From an uncultured Ruminococcus sp. (lineage in GTDB: Bacteria; Bacillota; Clostridia; Oscillospirales; Ruminococcaceae), in NCBI GenBank assembly GCA_900543105.1, contig UQQA01000001.1, positions 22,448 through 86,447 of the forward strand: a stretch of DNA of 64,000 nt. The letters are read 5' to 3'. The notes under the pieces are model-generated. The model searched no databases. It was not told the DNA's origin and saw only the letters and a program-made list of their open reading frames with translations. A program made the position numbers and the translations under genes. Positions 6,233 through 14,312 of the stretch are shown here, piece by piece (the first letter of the stretch is position 1; each line of letters begins with the position of its first letter).

Positions 6233-8182
6233 ATGAAAAAAATCAAATCTATGTCTATTGACCTTGAAACATTCAGTGATGTTGACCTTTCCAAGTGCGG
6301 TGTGTACAGATATGCTGAATCTCCCGCTTTTGAGATACTTCTTTTTGCTGTTTCAATAAATTGCGGCGAAGTCGTGGTTTATGATTTGGCGCAGGGTGAT
6401 ACGATTCCCGAGGATATTATTGCTGCTTTGACGGACAATACCGTTATTAAATGGGCGTTCAATGCCTCTTTTGAGAGAGTGTGTCTGTCGAGATACCTTG
6501 GCTTGCCCTACGGAGAGTATCTTGAACCGTCATCGTGGAGATGCTCTATGATATGGGTTGCATACATGGGACTTCCGCTTTCCCTTGCAGGTTCGGGAGC
6601 AGTTCTCGGTTTATCTGAACAGAAATTAAAGGAATGCAAAGACCTCATAAGATACTTCTGTATTCCTTGCGCACCCACAAAGGCAAATGATGGGAGAACA
6701 AGAAATCTTCCTGTTCATGCTCCCGAAAAATGGGAACTTTTCAAGGCATATAACAAGCGTGACGTTGAAGTTGAAATGTCTATTCAAGATAAACTTCGTA
6801 AGTTTCCCGTTCCGAATTTTGTATGGAAAGAATACTGCCTTGACCAGCAGATTAACGACCGTGGGATTGCTCTTGATATGGCGGTTGTGAATAATGCAAT
6901 ACTTTTTGACGAGTGTTCAAAGGCTTTTCTTTCTGCGAAAATGCAGGAACTTACCTCTCTTGATAACCCGAATTCCGTTTCTCAGATGAAACAATGGCTT
7001 TCGGAAAATGGTCTGAATACCGATACTCTCGGTAAAAAGGCTGTTGCGGAACTTATAAAAACTGCACCGAAATCTCTTGCAGATGTACTGGAACTCCGCA
7101 AAAAGCTGGCGAAATCCTCAGTAAAGAAGTATCAGGCAATGAAAAATGCTGTTTGCTCCGACGGACGCGCACACGGAATGTTTCAGTTCTACGGTGCAAA
7201 CCGCAGCGGTAGGTGGGCAGGGCGGCTTATTCAGCTGCAAAATCTTCCGCAGAACCATATTTCAGACCTCGAACAGGCTCGTGAACTTGTGAACAGCGGG
7301 AACTACACTGCTATGGAATTGCTCTATGATGATATTCCAGACACGCTTTCTCAGCTTATACGCACGGCATTTGTGCCGAAAACGGGTATGAAATTCATTG
7401 TTTCGGACTTTTCGGCTATCGAAGCAAGAGTTCTGTCATGGTTTGCCGGAGAACAATGGCGTCTTGATGTATTTACGAAAGGCGGCGATATCTATTGTGC
7501 GTCTGCATCGCAGATGTTTCGTGTACCCGTTGAGAAACATGGGGTCAACGGGCATCTTCGTCAGAAAGGCAAAATAGCCGAACTTGCGTTGGGTTATGGC
7601 GGTTCTGTCGGCGCTTTGAAATCAATGGGCGCATTGGAGATGGGACTTTCGGAGGACGAGCTTCAGCCGCTTGTTGATATGTGGCGCAGTTCCAATCCAA
7701 ACATAGTGAATTTTTGGTGGGCAGTCGACCGCTGCGTCAAACAGACGATAAAAGAGCGTATTCCTGCTGAAACACATGGGATAAAATTCTCATACCAAAG
7801 CGGAATGTTATTTATTACGCTCCCGAGCGACAGAAGGCTTTCATACGTTAAACCCCGCATTGGAGAAAACATATTCGGCGGTGAGTCTGTTACCTATGAA
7901 GGTGTGGGTTCAACAAAGAAATGGGAGCGTATCGAAAGCTACGGTCCTAAGTTCGTGGAGAATATTATTCAGGCTGTCAGCAGAGATATACTGTGCTACG
8001 CTATGAAAGATCTCAAAGATTACAGAATATGCGGTCACGTTCACGATGAACTTATCATTGAATGTCCTACTGATACAAATCTGTCCGATATATGCGAAAT
8101 GATGGGCAGAACTCCGCCTTGGGCAAAAGGACTTCCGCTTCGTGCAGACGGCTACGAATGTGAATTTTACAAAAAAGATTGA
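6233..8182 (+). CDS. Phage family A DNA polymerase with 3'-5' exonuclease
   Basis: The protein has 649 residues. The N-terminal DnaQ-like exonuclease is shown by SIDLETFSD (8-16) with the first catalytic D-x-E. The family A palm motif A is DFSAIEARVLSWFAGE (about 391-406), and motif C is HVHDELIIECP (about 601-611). This is the standard polymerase of this class of Firmicutes phages and should copy the phage genome with the adjacent primase-helicase and ssDNA-binding protein. I chose the ATG at 6233 because GAGGTG lies 7 nt upstream; the in-frame GTG at 6224 falls inside that site. Confidence 0.92.
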   Translation: MKKIKSMSIDLETFSDVDLSKCGVYRYAESPAFEILLFAVSINCGEVVVYDLAQGDTIPEDIIAALTDNTVIKWAFNASFERVCLSRYLGLPYGEYLEPSSWRCSMIWVAYMGLPLSLAGSGAVLGLSEQKLKECKDLIRYFCIPCAPTKANDGRTRNLPVHAPEKWELFKAYNKRDVEVEMSIQDKLRKFPVPNFVWKEYCLDQQINDRGIALDMAVVNNAILFDECSKAFLSAKMQELTSLDNPNSVSQMKQWLSENGLNTDTLGKKAVAELIKTAPKSLADVLELRKKLAKSSVKKYQAMKNAVCSDGRAHGMFQFYGANRSGRWAGRLIQLQNLPQNHISDLEQARELVNSGNYTAMELLYDDIPDTLSQLIRTAFVPKTGMKFIVSDFSAIEARVLSWFAGEQWRLDVFTKGGDIYCASASQMFRVPVEKHGVNGHLRQKGKIAELALGYGGSVGALKSMGALEMGLSEDELQPLVDMWRSSNPNIVNFWWAVDRCVKQTIKERIPAETHGIKFSYQSGMLFITLPSDRRLSYVKPRIGENIFGGESVTYEGVGSTKKWERIESYGPKFVENIIQAVSRDILCYAMKDLKDYRICGHVHDELIIECPTDTNLSDICEMMGRTPPWAKGLPLRADGYECEFYKKD

Positions 8183-8197
8183 AAGGAGTGCTTTTTG

Positions 8198-10444
8198 ATG
8201 TTCACTATTTACAGTTCCGATGTTATTGGCAATCCGGCAAATTGTATCTATCCACATGAGCAGAAAATACTCGATGAATCAACACTTAAGGCAGCAGTCA
8301 GCCATGATTATGTGTGTGCCAAGTACAAGAACAGCTACAGAAGCAATGATAATTTTCTCGGCAGCGATTGCCTTACAGTTGACTGCGACAATGACCATTC
8401 AGAAAATTCGAAAGATTGGGTAACTCCCGATGATGTAAGGGCAGCTTTTCCGGATGTGACCTTTGGTATCCATTACAGCAGAAATCACATGAAAGCCAAA
8501 GGCGGCAAACAGGCACGTCCGAAATTTCATGTGCTTTTCCCGATTGACTATATTACAGACGCAGAATTATATAACACTATGAAGAAGCAGATTAACTTTC
8601 TCTTTCCTTTCTTCGATACAAAGGCTCTTGATGCTGCAAGATTCTTCTTCGGTACAAATCCCGCTGATGTCGAAGTATATCAGGGGAGTATGAATCTTAC
8701 CGAGTTCCTTGAAGATGATATCTTTGCCGAAGATATGCCGAACGGACAAGTTGCAGCTATACCCGAGGGACAGCGTAATGCGACTATGTCCCATTTTGCC
8801 GGACGTGTTATAAAACGCCTTGGAAATACAGATGAAGCATATCAGCAATTCTTGAAACAGGCTGAAAAGTGTGACCCTCCTCTTGAAAGCGATGAGTTGA
8901 ATTCAATATGGAACAGCGCAGTAAAATTCGGCAAAAAGGTATCCAAGCAGGCAGGATATATTCCTCCCGAGCAGTACAATGCTGATATGAAGCTGAAACC
9001 CGATGATTATTCCGATATCGGACAGGCTAAGGTTCTCTCCCGTGAATACAGCGGAGAACTTGTTTTTACCGATGCTACGGATTTTATGCGTTATGACGGG
9101 ATCCGTTGGGCGGAATCAAAGCAGCTTGCAGTCAGCGCTTGCGAGGATTTCCTCGACAAACAGCTTACAGAAGCTAAGTTTGCCATTGAAAAGGCTGAAA
9201 ATGCCCTCGTAAAATCCGGCATTGATAAGGACGCTGTTATGGCAGGCGGCAAGGAACTGCAAAAGGCAATAAACGAAAACAGCGAAAAAGCCTTTGCAGA
9301 ATATTCAGCTGCAGTTGCATACAAGGCGTTCGTTATGAAACGTAGGGATATGAAGTATATTATATCGGCATTACAGGCAGCAAAGCCTATGCTTCTGCGT
9401 GATATAAAGGATTTTGATTCGCAGGAATTTCTGCTGAATACACCTGCCGCTACATACGACCTGCGTACCGGTGAAAGCAACGAGCACTCTGCTTCTGACC
9501 TCATAACAAAAGTGACCGCTGTGTCGCCCGATGATGAAAATATGGATATATGGCTGGAGGCTGTAAAAAGCATTTTCTGCGGTGATACTGAGCTTATTGA
9601 GTACGTTCAGCAGATAGTCGGGCTGTCGGCAATAGGCAAGGTGTATTTGGAAGCTTTGATTATATCCTATGGCGAGGGCAGAAATGGTAAGTCTACGTTC
9701 TGGAACACTATTTCCCGTGTGCTTGGCTCGTACATCGGCAGTATATCTGCCGATGCCCTCACAATGAAGTGCACTCGCAACGTTCGACCCGAGATGGCTG
9801 AACTTAAGGGAAAGCGGCTTGTTATTGCAGCGGAACTTGAAGAAGGTATGCGGCTGAATACCTCTGTGGTAAAGCAGCTGTGTTCGACCGATGAAGTTTC
9901 GGCAGAGAAGAAATATCGTGATCCTTTCAAATTTATCCCTACGCATACCCTCGTGCTGTACACAAACCATCTTCCAAGAGTCGGTGCAAATGACGAGGGC
10001 ACTTGGCGTAGGCTTATAGTTATACCCTTCAATGCAAAAATTGAGGGTAAGTCCGACATCAAAAATTATGCAGATTTCCTTTTTGAAAAAGCAGGAGGAG
10101 CAGTGCTGTCATGGATTATCGAAGGCGCGAAGAAGGTCATCGAATATAATTTCAAGCTGACTATTCCGCAATGCGTAAGTGATGCCATCGAAAAGTACCG
10201 TGAGAATAACGACTGGCTTTCTATGTTCATCGAAGACTGCTGCGAGGTCGATGCGTCATATATACAGAAGTCGGGAGAGCTTTATCAGGAGTACCGTGCG
10301 TACTGTGCGAGAACCGGAGAATATACAAGGAGCACTACGGATTTTTACACAGGACTTGATTCCGCAGGCTTTTCAAAGCGTAAAACAAAGACCGGTGTCA
10401 TAGTCTACGGAATCCGCTTAAAATCAGACTTTATGGACGATTAA
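8198..10444 (+). CDS. Phage primase-helicase (D5/P4 type, SF3)
   Basis: The protein has 748 residues. The N-terminal half has a primase-polymerase-like part with a TVDCDNDHS acidic motif (about 65-73) and RPKFHVLFP. The C-terminal half is a superfamily 3 helicase with Walker A GEGRNGKST (about 491-499) and a Walker B region RLVIAAELEE (about 540), followed by a conserved TNHLP and a helical C-terminus. It should prime and unwind DNA at the phage origin. The ATG at 8198 follows AAAGGAG; the gene starts 16 nt after the polymerase stop. A long inverted repeat lies just downstream. Confidence 0.9.
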   Translation: MFTIYSSDVIGNPANCIYPHEQKILDESTLKAAVSHDYVCAKYKNSYRSNDNFLGSDCLTVDCDNDHSENSKDWVTPDDVRAAFPDVTFGIHYSRNHMKAKGGKQARPKFHVLFPIDYITDAELYNTMKKQINFLFPFFDTKALDAARFFFGTNPADVEVYQGSMNLTEFLEDDIFAEDMPNGQVAAIPEGQRNATMSHFAGRVIKRLGNTDEAYQQFLKQAEKCDPPLESDELNSIWNSAVKFGKKVSKQAGYIPPEQYNADMKLKPDDYSDIGQAKVLSREYSGELVFTDATDFMRYDGIRWAESKQLAVSACEDFLDKQLTEAKFAIEKAENALVKSGIDKDAVMAGGKELQKAINENSEKAFAEYSAAVAYKAFVMKRRDMKYIISALQAAKPMLLRDIKDFDSQEFLLNTPAATYDLRTGESNEHSASDLITKVTAVSPDDENMDIWLEAVKSIFCGDTELIEYVQQIVGLSAIGKVYLEALIISYGEGRNGKSTFWNTISRVLGSYIGSISADALTMKCTRNVRPEMAELKGKRLVIAAELEEGMRLNTSVVKQLCSTDEVSAEKKYRDPFKFIPTHTLVLYTNHLPRVGANDEGTWRRLIVIPFNAKIEGKSDIKNYADFLFEKAGGAVLSWIIEGAKKVIEYNFKLTIPQCVSDAIEKYRENNDWLSMFIEDCCEVDASYIQKSGELYQEYRAYCARTGEYTRSTTDFYTGLDSAGFSKRKTKTGVIVYGIRLKSDFMDD

Positions 10445-10453
10445 AACCATAAA

Positions 10454-10559
10454 GGTGACGGTCGGTGGAGGTTTGATTATAAACTCCCCTTTAGGGCTGA
10501 ATTTTTATAAAAAATGCTCTATAAGAAAGTTTATGAAAAGAGTATCACCGACCATCACC
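10454..10559. repeat. Long inverted repeat with AT-rich loop (copy 1)
   Basis: GGTGACGGTCGGTG (10454-10467) and CACCGACCATCACC (10546-10559) pair with one mismatch around a 78-nt AT-rich loop. A similar structure with GGTGAC at its end follows the capsid gene (25446-25544). It may be a replication, regulatory or small mobile element. Confidence 0.5.
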
Positions 10560-10581
10560 ATTGACGATAAAGGAGCTGCAA

Positions 10582-10872
10582 ATGGGTGAAAAACAGATAG
10601 AACAAAAGCTTGTGAAAGCTGTCAAAGCAAAAGGAGGTCTGTGTCTGAAATTCGTGTCACCAAGTTTTGATGGAATGCCGGACAGATTGATACTCCTTCC
10701 TGTTGGCAAAATCGCCTTTGCCGAACTAAAAGCAACGGGCAAGAAACCAAGACCTCTGCAGATAGCAAGACACAAAGCTTTGATGAACCTCGGATTTCGG
10801 GTATTCATCATTGACAGTGCAGAACAGATAAAGACAATACTTGATGAAATGATTGGAGGAGATGCCAAATGA
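10582..10872 (+). CDS. VRR-NUC domain nuclease
   Basis: The protein has 96 residues and covers a single VRR-NUC domain of the PD-(D/E)XK superfamily. FDGMPDRLILL and IAFAELKATGKKP supply the D and E-x-K catalytic residues, and the PLQ that follows is typical. Phage VRR-NUC proteins act as structure-specific endonucleases, often beside an SNF2 helicase, as here. I chose the ATG at 10582 because AAAGGAG lies 8 nt upstream. The stop overlaps the helicase start (ATGA). Confidence 0.85.
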   Translation: MGEKQIEQKLVKAVKAKGGLCLKFVSPSFDGMPDRLILLPVGKIAFAELKATGKKPRPLQIARHKALMNLGFRVFIIDSAEQIKTILDEMIGGDAK

Positions 10873-12212
10873 ATTTTATACCTCATAGCTATCAGCAGTA
10901 TGCCATTGACTATATTGAAAGTCACAGCATTTCCGCAGTGCTTCTTGACATGGGACTTGGCAAAACAAGCATAACGCTGACAGCAATAAATGACCTGCTA
11001 TTCGACAGCTTTGATGTACATAAGGTTCTGGTTGTTGCACCGCTGCGTGTGGCTCGTGACACATGGTCAGCTGAAATCGAAAAGTGGTCGCATCTTAAAG
11101 ATCTGCGTTACAGCGTTGTGGTCGGCACAGAACGGGAAAGGCTCAAAGCTCTCAGTATTCCCGCAGACATCTACATCATCAACCGAGAGAATGTTCAGTG
11201 GCTTGTTGAGGACAGCGGTTTCTCTTTCGATTTCGATATGGCTGTTATTGACGAGTTGTCCTCTTTCAAGAACCACCAGTCAAAACGGTTCAAGGCTTTT
11301 ATGAAGGTTCGTCCCAAGCTGAAACGCATAGTGGGTCTTACCGGTACTCCTGCCGGAAACGGCTTGATGGACTTGTACGCAGAGTTTCGTCTGCTTGATA
11401 TGGGAGAAAGGCTTGGACGATTTATCAGCCAGTACCGTGATGCATACTTTCAGCCTGACAAACGAAATGGTATGATAATCTACAGCTACAAGCCGCTGCC
11501 TTATGCTGAACATCAGATTTATGACAGAATATCTGACATTACCATTTCGATGAAAGCCACCGACCACCTTAAAATGCCTGAACTGATAAATTCGGAGTAC
11601 ACTGTGCAGCTTACGGAAAAGCAAAAGGAAAAGTACGAAAAGCTGAAAAAGGAGCTTGTTCTTACTTCCGATGATAACGAAGTAACTGCCGCAAATGCTG
11701 CAGCACTTTCAAATAAGCTGTCACAGATGGCAAGCGGAGCAGTTTATTCCGATGACGGCAGTATCGTTAAAGTACATGACGGTAAGCTTGACGCTTTGGA
11801 GGATATAATCGAAAGCATGAACGGAAAGCCGCTGCTTGTGGCTTACTGGTTCAAGCATGACCTTGAACGTATCAAGAAACGGTTTGATGTTCGAGAGATA
11901 AAGTCAAGCGAAGATATTTCCGATTGGAACAGCGGCAAAATTCCCGTTGCACTTATCCATCCTGCATCAGCAGGACACGGCTTGAATCTTCAGAGCGGTG
12001 GTTCAACACTTGTATGGTTTTCTTTACCATGGAGTTTGGAACTCTATCAGCAGACGAACGCACGCCTTTGGAGACAGGGTCAGACATCAAACACGGTGGT
12101 AATACAGCACATAATCACCAAGGACACCATTGATGCAAAGATACTGAACGCACTGAAAGCTAAGGACACAACACAGGCTGAGCTTATTTCAGCTGTTAAG
12201 ACATGCTTATGA
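10869..12212 (+). CDS. SNF2-type DEAD/DEAH helicase
   Basis: The protein has 447 residues, the usual length for phage SNF2 helicases. Motif I is LDMGLGKTS (about 26-33), motif II VIDELSSFK (about 124-132, DELS in place of DEAH), motif III LTGTPAGNG (about 157), and motif VI QQTNARLWRQGQ (about 394-405). It should translocate on double-stranded DNA, probably with the overlapping VRR-NUC nuclease during replication or recombination. The ATGA overlap indicates translational coupling. Confidence 0.9.
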   Translation: MNFIPHSYQQYAIDYIESHSISAVLLDMGLGKTSITLTAINDLLFDSFDVHKVLVVAPLRVARDTWSAEIEKWSHLKDLRYSVVVGTERERLKALSIPADIYIINRENVQWLVEDSGFSFDFDMAVIDELSSFKNHQSKRFKAFMKVRPKLKRIVGLTGTPAGNGLMDLYAEFRLLDMGERLGRFISQYRDAYFQPDKRNGMIIYSYKPLPYAEHQIYDRISDITISMKATDHLKMPELINSEYTVQLTEKQKEKYEKLKKELVLTSDDNEVTAANAAALSNKLSQMASGAVYSDDGSIVKVHDGKLDALEDIIESMNGKPLLVAYWFKHDLERIKKRFDVREIKSSEDISDWNSGKIPVALIHPASAGHGLNLQSGGSTLVWFSLPWSLELYQQTNARLWRQGQTSNTVVIQHIITKDTIDAKILNALKAKDTTQAELISAVKTCL

Positions 12213-12230
12213 TTTACGGAGGTGTAGAAT

Positions 12231-12638
12231 ATGACCGCAAAGGATTATTTATTGCAAGCACGTTTTCTTGATGACCGCATCAATTCCAAGACTCAGCAGA
12301 TTGCGTCACTCAACGAGCTTGCTGCAAAATGCACCACAACCTTTTCCGATATGCCGAGAAACCCCAATCGGGGACATTCCCGTGTCGAAGACTGCGTCAT
12401 AAAAATCGTTGATTTGGAAGACAGCATTAAAAAGGATATTGAAAAGCTTGTGGATTTGAAGAAAGAGATAATGGGCGTAATCAAGGCTGTGCCGAATGTT
12501 GAATATCAGACTCTCCTTGAAAAACGTTACCTCTGCTTTATAACTTGGGAGCAGATTGCGGTGGATATGAATTACTCCATGCAGCACATACATCGTATGC
12601 ACAGCGCTGCATTGAAAGAAATTGTTGTGCCGGAGTAA
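12231..12638 (+). CDS. DUF1492/ArpU-like phage transcriptional regulator
   Basis: The protein has 135 residues. It starts MTAKDYLLQARFLDDRI and ends with a sigma-like helix-turn-helix (ITWEQIAVDMNYSMQHIHRMH), which matches the DUF1492 family. These proteins are placed between the early and packaging genes of Firmicutes phages and are taken to control late transcription, like ArpU or RinA. The ATG has GGAGGTGT upstream. A hairpin with a T-rich tail and the HNH gene follow, where late transcription might begin. Confidence 0.75.
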   Translation: MTAKDYLLQARFLDDRINSKTQQIASLNELAAKCTTTFSDMPRNPNRGHSRVEDCVIKIVDLEDSIKKDIEKLVDLKKEIMGVIKAVPNVEYQTLLEKRYLCFITWEQIAVDMNYSMQHIHRMHSAALKEIVVPE

Positions 12639-12708
12639 CATGAGAGTAAATGTGATAGAATGAGATTGCCGATATATGTTATTATTATGATAGCAAAGAA
12701 TACAGAAA

Positions 12709-12740
12709 GCCATGTAGGAAAAACCTGCGTGGCTTTTCCT
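12709..12740 (+). terminator. Hairpin with TTTTCCTAT tail before the HNH gene
   Basis: GCCATGTAGG (12709-12718) pairs over 10 bp, with wobbles, with CCTGCGTGGC (12724-12733) around AAAAA and is followed by TTTTCC. It resembles an intrinsic terminator and shares its tail with other junction hairpins of this prophage. Confidence 0.5.
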
Positions 12741-12761
12741 ATACCAAAGGAGATGAACCCA

Positions 12762-13112
12762 ATGCCCAGACGACCGCAGCGACCGTGTTCCTATCCCGGC
12801 TGTCCGAATTTATGTGACGGGCAGTATTGCGAGAAACATAAAACCGAAGCACGGAGGAAGTACGATAAGTATGAGCGCCCCGCTGATATAAACAAAAAGT
12901 ACGGCCGTACCTGGAAGCGTATCCGTGACATATATGCCGAAGAGCATCCTTTGTGTGAGATGTGCTTACAAAACGGGCGGCTGACACCTGTGGAGGAAGT
13001 TCATCATATCAAGCCCCTCTCTCAGGGCGGCACACACTCAAAGGATAATCTTATGAGCCTATGTCAGTCTTGTCATACGAAAATCCACCACGATATTGGT
13101 GACCGAAAATAA
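12762..13112 (+). CDS. HNH endonuclease (packaging-associated)
   Basis: The protein has 116 residues. The N-terminus has zinc-ligand-type Cys pairs (CSYPGC and C-x6-C). CEMC (about 65-68) begins the HNH zinc site, EVHHIKPLSQGG (about 78-90) is the catalytic ββα metal core, and LCQSCHTKIH (about 98-107) supplies the second Cys pair and final His. Such HNH proteins next to terminase genes, like HK97 gp74, assist cos cleavage. I chose the ATG at 12762, which is 9 nt after AAAGGAG; an ATG at 12753 lies too close. Confidence 0.88.
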   Translation: MPRRPQRPCSYPGCPNLCDGQYCEKHKTEARRKYDKYERPADINKKYGRTWKRIRDIYAEEHPLCEMCLQNGRLTPVEEVHHIKPLSQGGTHSKDNLMSLCQSCHTKIHHDIGDRK

Positions 13113-13116
13113 AGGA

Positions 13117-13140
13117 CTACCCGCATGAAGGTAGTCCAAA
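13117..13140 (-). terminator. Terminator of the antisense unit
   Basis: GGACTACC and GGTAGTCC form a perfect 8-bp stem around an 8-nt loop. On the minus strand it is followed by TTTATTTT. It closes the small transcription unit that starts at the consensus promoter near 13414-13442. Confidence 0.55.
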
Positions 13141-13284
13141 ATGTATGGCGGAGCGGACAGGATTCGAACCCATCGCAGCACGCTTGTAACGTTATTACCA
13201 TTTTCATAGATTTCACAGACATACTTGATCACTCCGCGTGTACCGCACCAAACCGTGTTGTTTCTGTTTTCCATAATCTTTTCA
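13140..13284 (-). CDS. Possible small ORF running into the tRNA-like tail
   Basis: An ATG near 13276, 11 nt after GGAG on the minus strand, opens a frame beginning MENRNNTVWCGTRGVIKYVC. The frame then passes through the tRNA fragment (VRILSAPP) and the terminator, so its C-terminal part is unlikely to be selected protein sequence. An upstream hydrophobic frame that begins with TTG at 13397 is in phase with it. Coding here is uncertain; the strong promoter shows that the region is transcribed. Confidence 0.2.
13146..13173 (-). other. tRNA 3'-end fragment (T-arm, acceptor strand, CCA)
   Basis: On the minus strand the sequence reads as a T-stem and loop with the invariant TTCGAAT, the acceptor 3' strand CCGCTCC, a discriminator G and CCA. 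I cannot fold a D-arm or anticodon arm from the sequence upstream. A GGAGTGA about 90 nt upstream could pair with six bases of the acceptor. It is probably a remnant of a tRNA used as an integration target or a tRNA-like tail on an RNA. Confidence 0.6.
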
Positions 13285-13413
13285 TCTCCTTCAAAATAAG
13301 TCAAAACAGCAATAAGCGTTTGTACAAATGTTAAAAGGAGTGTTATTACATCAATCGGAAATCTGGATGCAAGGAAAAGGGCAATAGCGATTACCAACTA
13401 TTTAATTATAATT

Positions 13414-13442
13414 ATTATATCACTTTTTCTATGATTTGTCAA
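13414..13442 (-). promoter_or_regulatory. Consensus promoter, antisense to the phage genes
   Basis: On the minus strand TTGACA (13437-13442) and TATAAT (13414-13419) are exactly 17 bp apart, a perfect sigma-70 consensus. It drives a unit of about 290 nt opposite the late genes, ending with the tRNA-like tail and terminator near 13117. Confidence 0.75.
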
Positions 13443-13448
13443 TTTTTA

Positions 13449-13560
13449 GACCGGTAGGGGCGGTCAAATCTCTGTACCTATCATATCGGGCAACGGCGTG
13501 GGGTTTCGTGTGTAAAAATAGGGGTTCAAACGGGGTATTAAACCCCTTGCTCAAAAACGA
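13449..13560. other. Candidate cos/packaging region
   Basis: This G-rich non-coding stretch between the HNH nuclease and the small terminase has a short inverted repeat (GACCG at 13449-13453 with CGGTC near 13461) followed by GGGGTT and AACCCC arms. In phages with P27-type terminase and HNH genes, cos lies here. The assignment rests on position and a general resemblance only. Confidence 0.35.
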
Positions 13561-13561
13561 G

Positions 13562-14146
13562 GTGAGAAAGATAGCTAAAGACGGTACAAACAGGGGTGGC
13601 AGACGAGTCCGTGCAGGAGGAAAGCCCACTCCTGCGGCTGAAAAAATACAAAAAGGGCAGAACGCCAAAATAATAAGCAATGACATTCCCAACTTTGACG
13701 CAGAGGAGCTGGACGCAGTTGATTTGCCGGAGGGCGCTGTGCTTAACGGCGTGGATATGCCAAAGCCGGGAGAATATCTTTCGGCAAGGCAGAAGAATGG
13801 TATTCCGCTTGGTGCTGATGAAATATACAAGGAAATATGGCTGTGGCTGAAACAAAGAAACTGTGAGAATCTTGTAAACAAGCGGCTTGTTGAAGCCTAC
13901 GCACAGGCTTTTGCACGATACATTCAGTGCGAAGAAGCAATCAGCAGCTATGGCTTGCTCGGTAAACACCCCACAACCGGCGGTGTTATTGCATCGCCCT
14001 TCGTGCAGATGTCGCAGCAGTTTCAGAAAAGTGCCAACCTTATTTGGTACGAAATTTATGGTATTGTCAAGGAGAACTGCACCGAGCCTGTGGGTGATGA
14101 TCTGAATGATACAATGGAGAAGCTGCTCCGTTCAAGGAAAGGATAA
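13562..14146 (+). CDS. Terminase small subunit, P27 family
   Basis: The frame gives about 194 residues. The N-terminus (AKDGTNRGGRRVRAGGKP) is the typical basic DNA-binding start of P27-family small terminases. The C-terminal part is helical with FQKSANLIWYEIYGIVKEN. It should recognise phage DNA and load the large terminase. The start is unclear. GTG at 13562 is the nearest standard codon, but the GAGGTGAG ribosome-like sequence lies over it and is better spaced for an ATA at 13571, where homologues usually have ATG. The neighbouring HNH and methyltransferase genes fit a packaging module. Confidence 0.8.
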   Translation: MRKIAKDGTNRGGRRVRAGGKPTPAAEKIQKGQNAKIISNDIPNFDAEELDAVDLPEGAVLNGVDMPKPGEYLSARQKNGIPLGADEIYKEIWLWLKQRNCENLVNKRLVEAYAQAFARYIQCEEAISSYGLLGKHPTTGGVIASPFVQMSQQFQKSANLIWYEIYGIVKENCTEPVGDDLNDTMEKLLRSRKG

Positions 14147-14150
14147 TACT

Positions 14151-14312
14151 ATGCAGAATGATACGATGAATTTCTTCAAGGAACTTAAAAGCCAGCGACA
14201 CCGACTTACACCACAGCAGTACAGAACCATAAAAGGACAGGCGGTCAAAGGAAATGTTGCTGATGCCCGTAAGGGACTGCAAAAAGTTATGAAAAGGAGG
14301 AACGGCGCATGA
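14151..14312 (+). CDS. Small basic phage protein (53 aa)
   Basis: An ATG at 14151 with AAGGAAAGG upstream opens a 53-residue basic protein (core FKELKSQRHRLTPQQYRTIK). Proteins of this kind are common between the small terminase and methyltransferase genes of related phages, but their role is unknown. Its stop overlaps the start of the methyltransferase gene. Confidence 0.65.
   Translation: MQNDTMNFFKELKSQRHRLTPQQYRTIKGQAVKGNVADARKGLQKVMKRRNGA

Noticed and set aside
13146..13235. A complete tRNA on the minus strand
   Set aside because: T-arm, acceptor 3' strand and CCA are clear, but no D-arm or anticodon arm can be folded and only six acceptor pairs are possible.
13059..13397. 112-codon minus-strand protein gene
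   Set aside because: It begins at TTG about 10 nt from the predicted transcript start and reads through the tRNA fragment and the terminator; only an internal short ORF remains possible.
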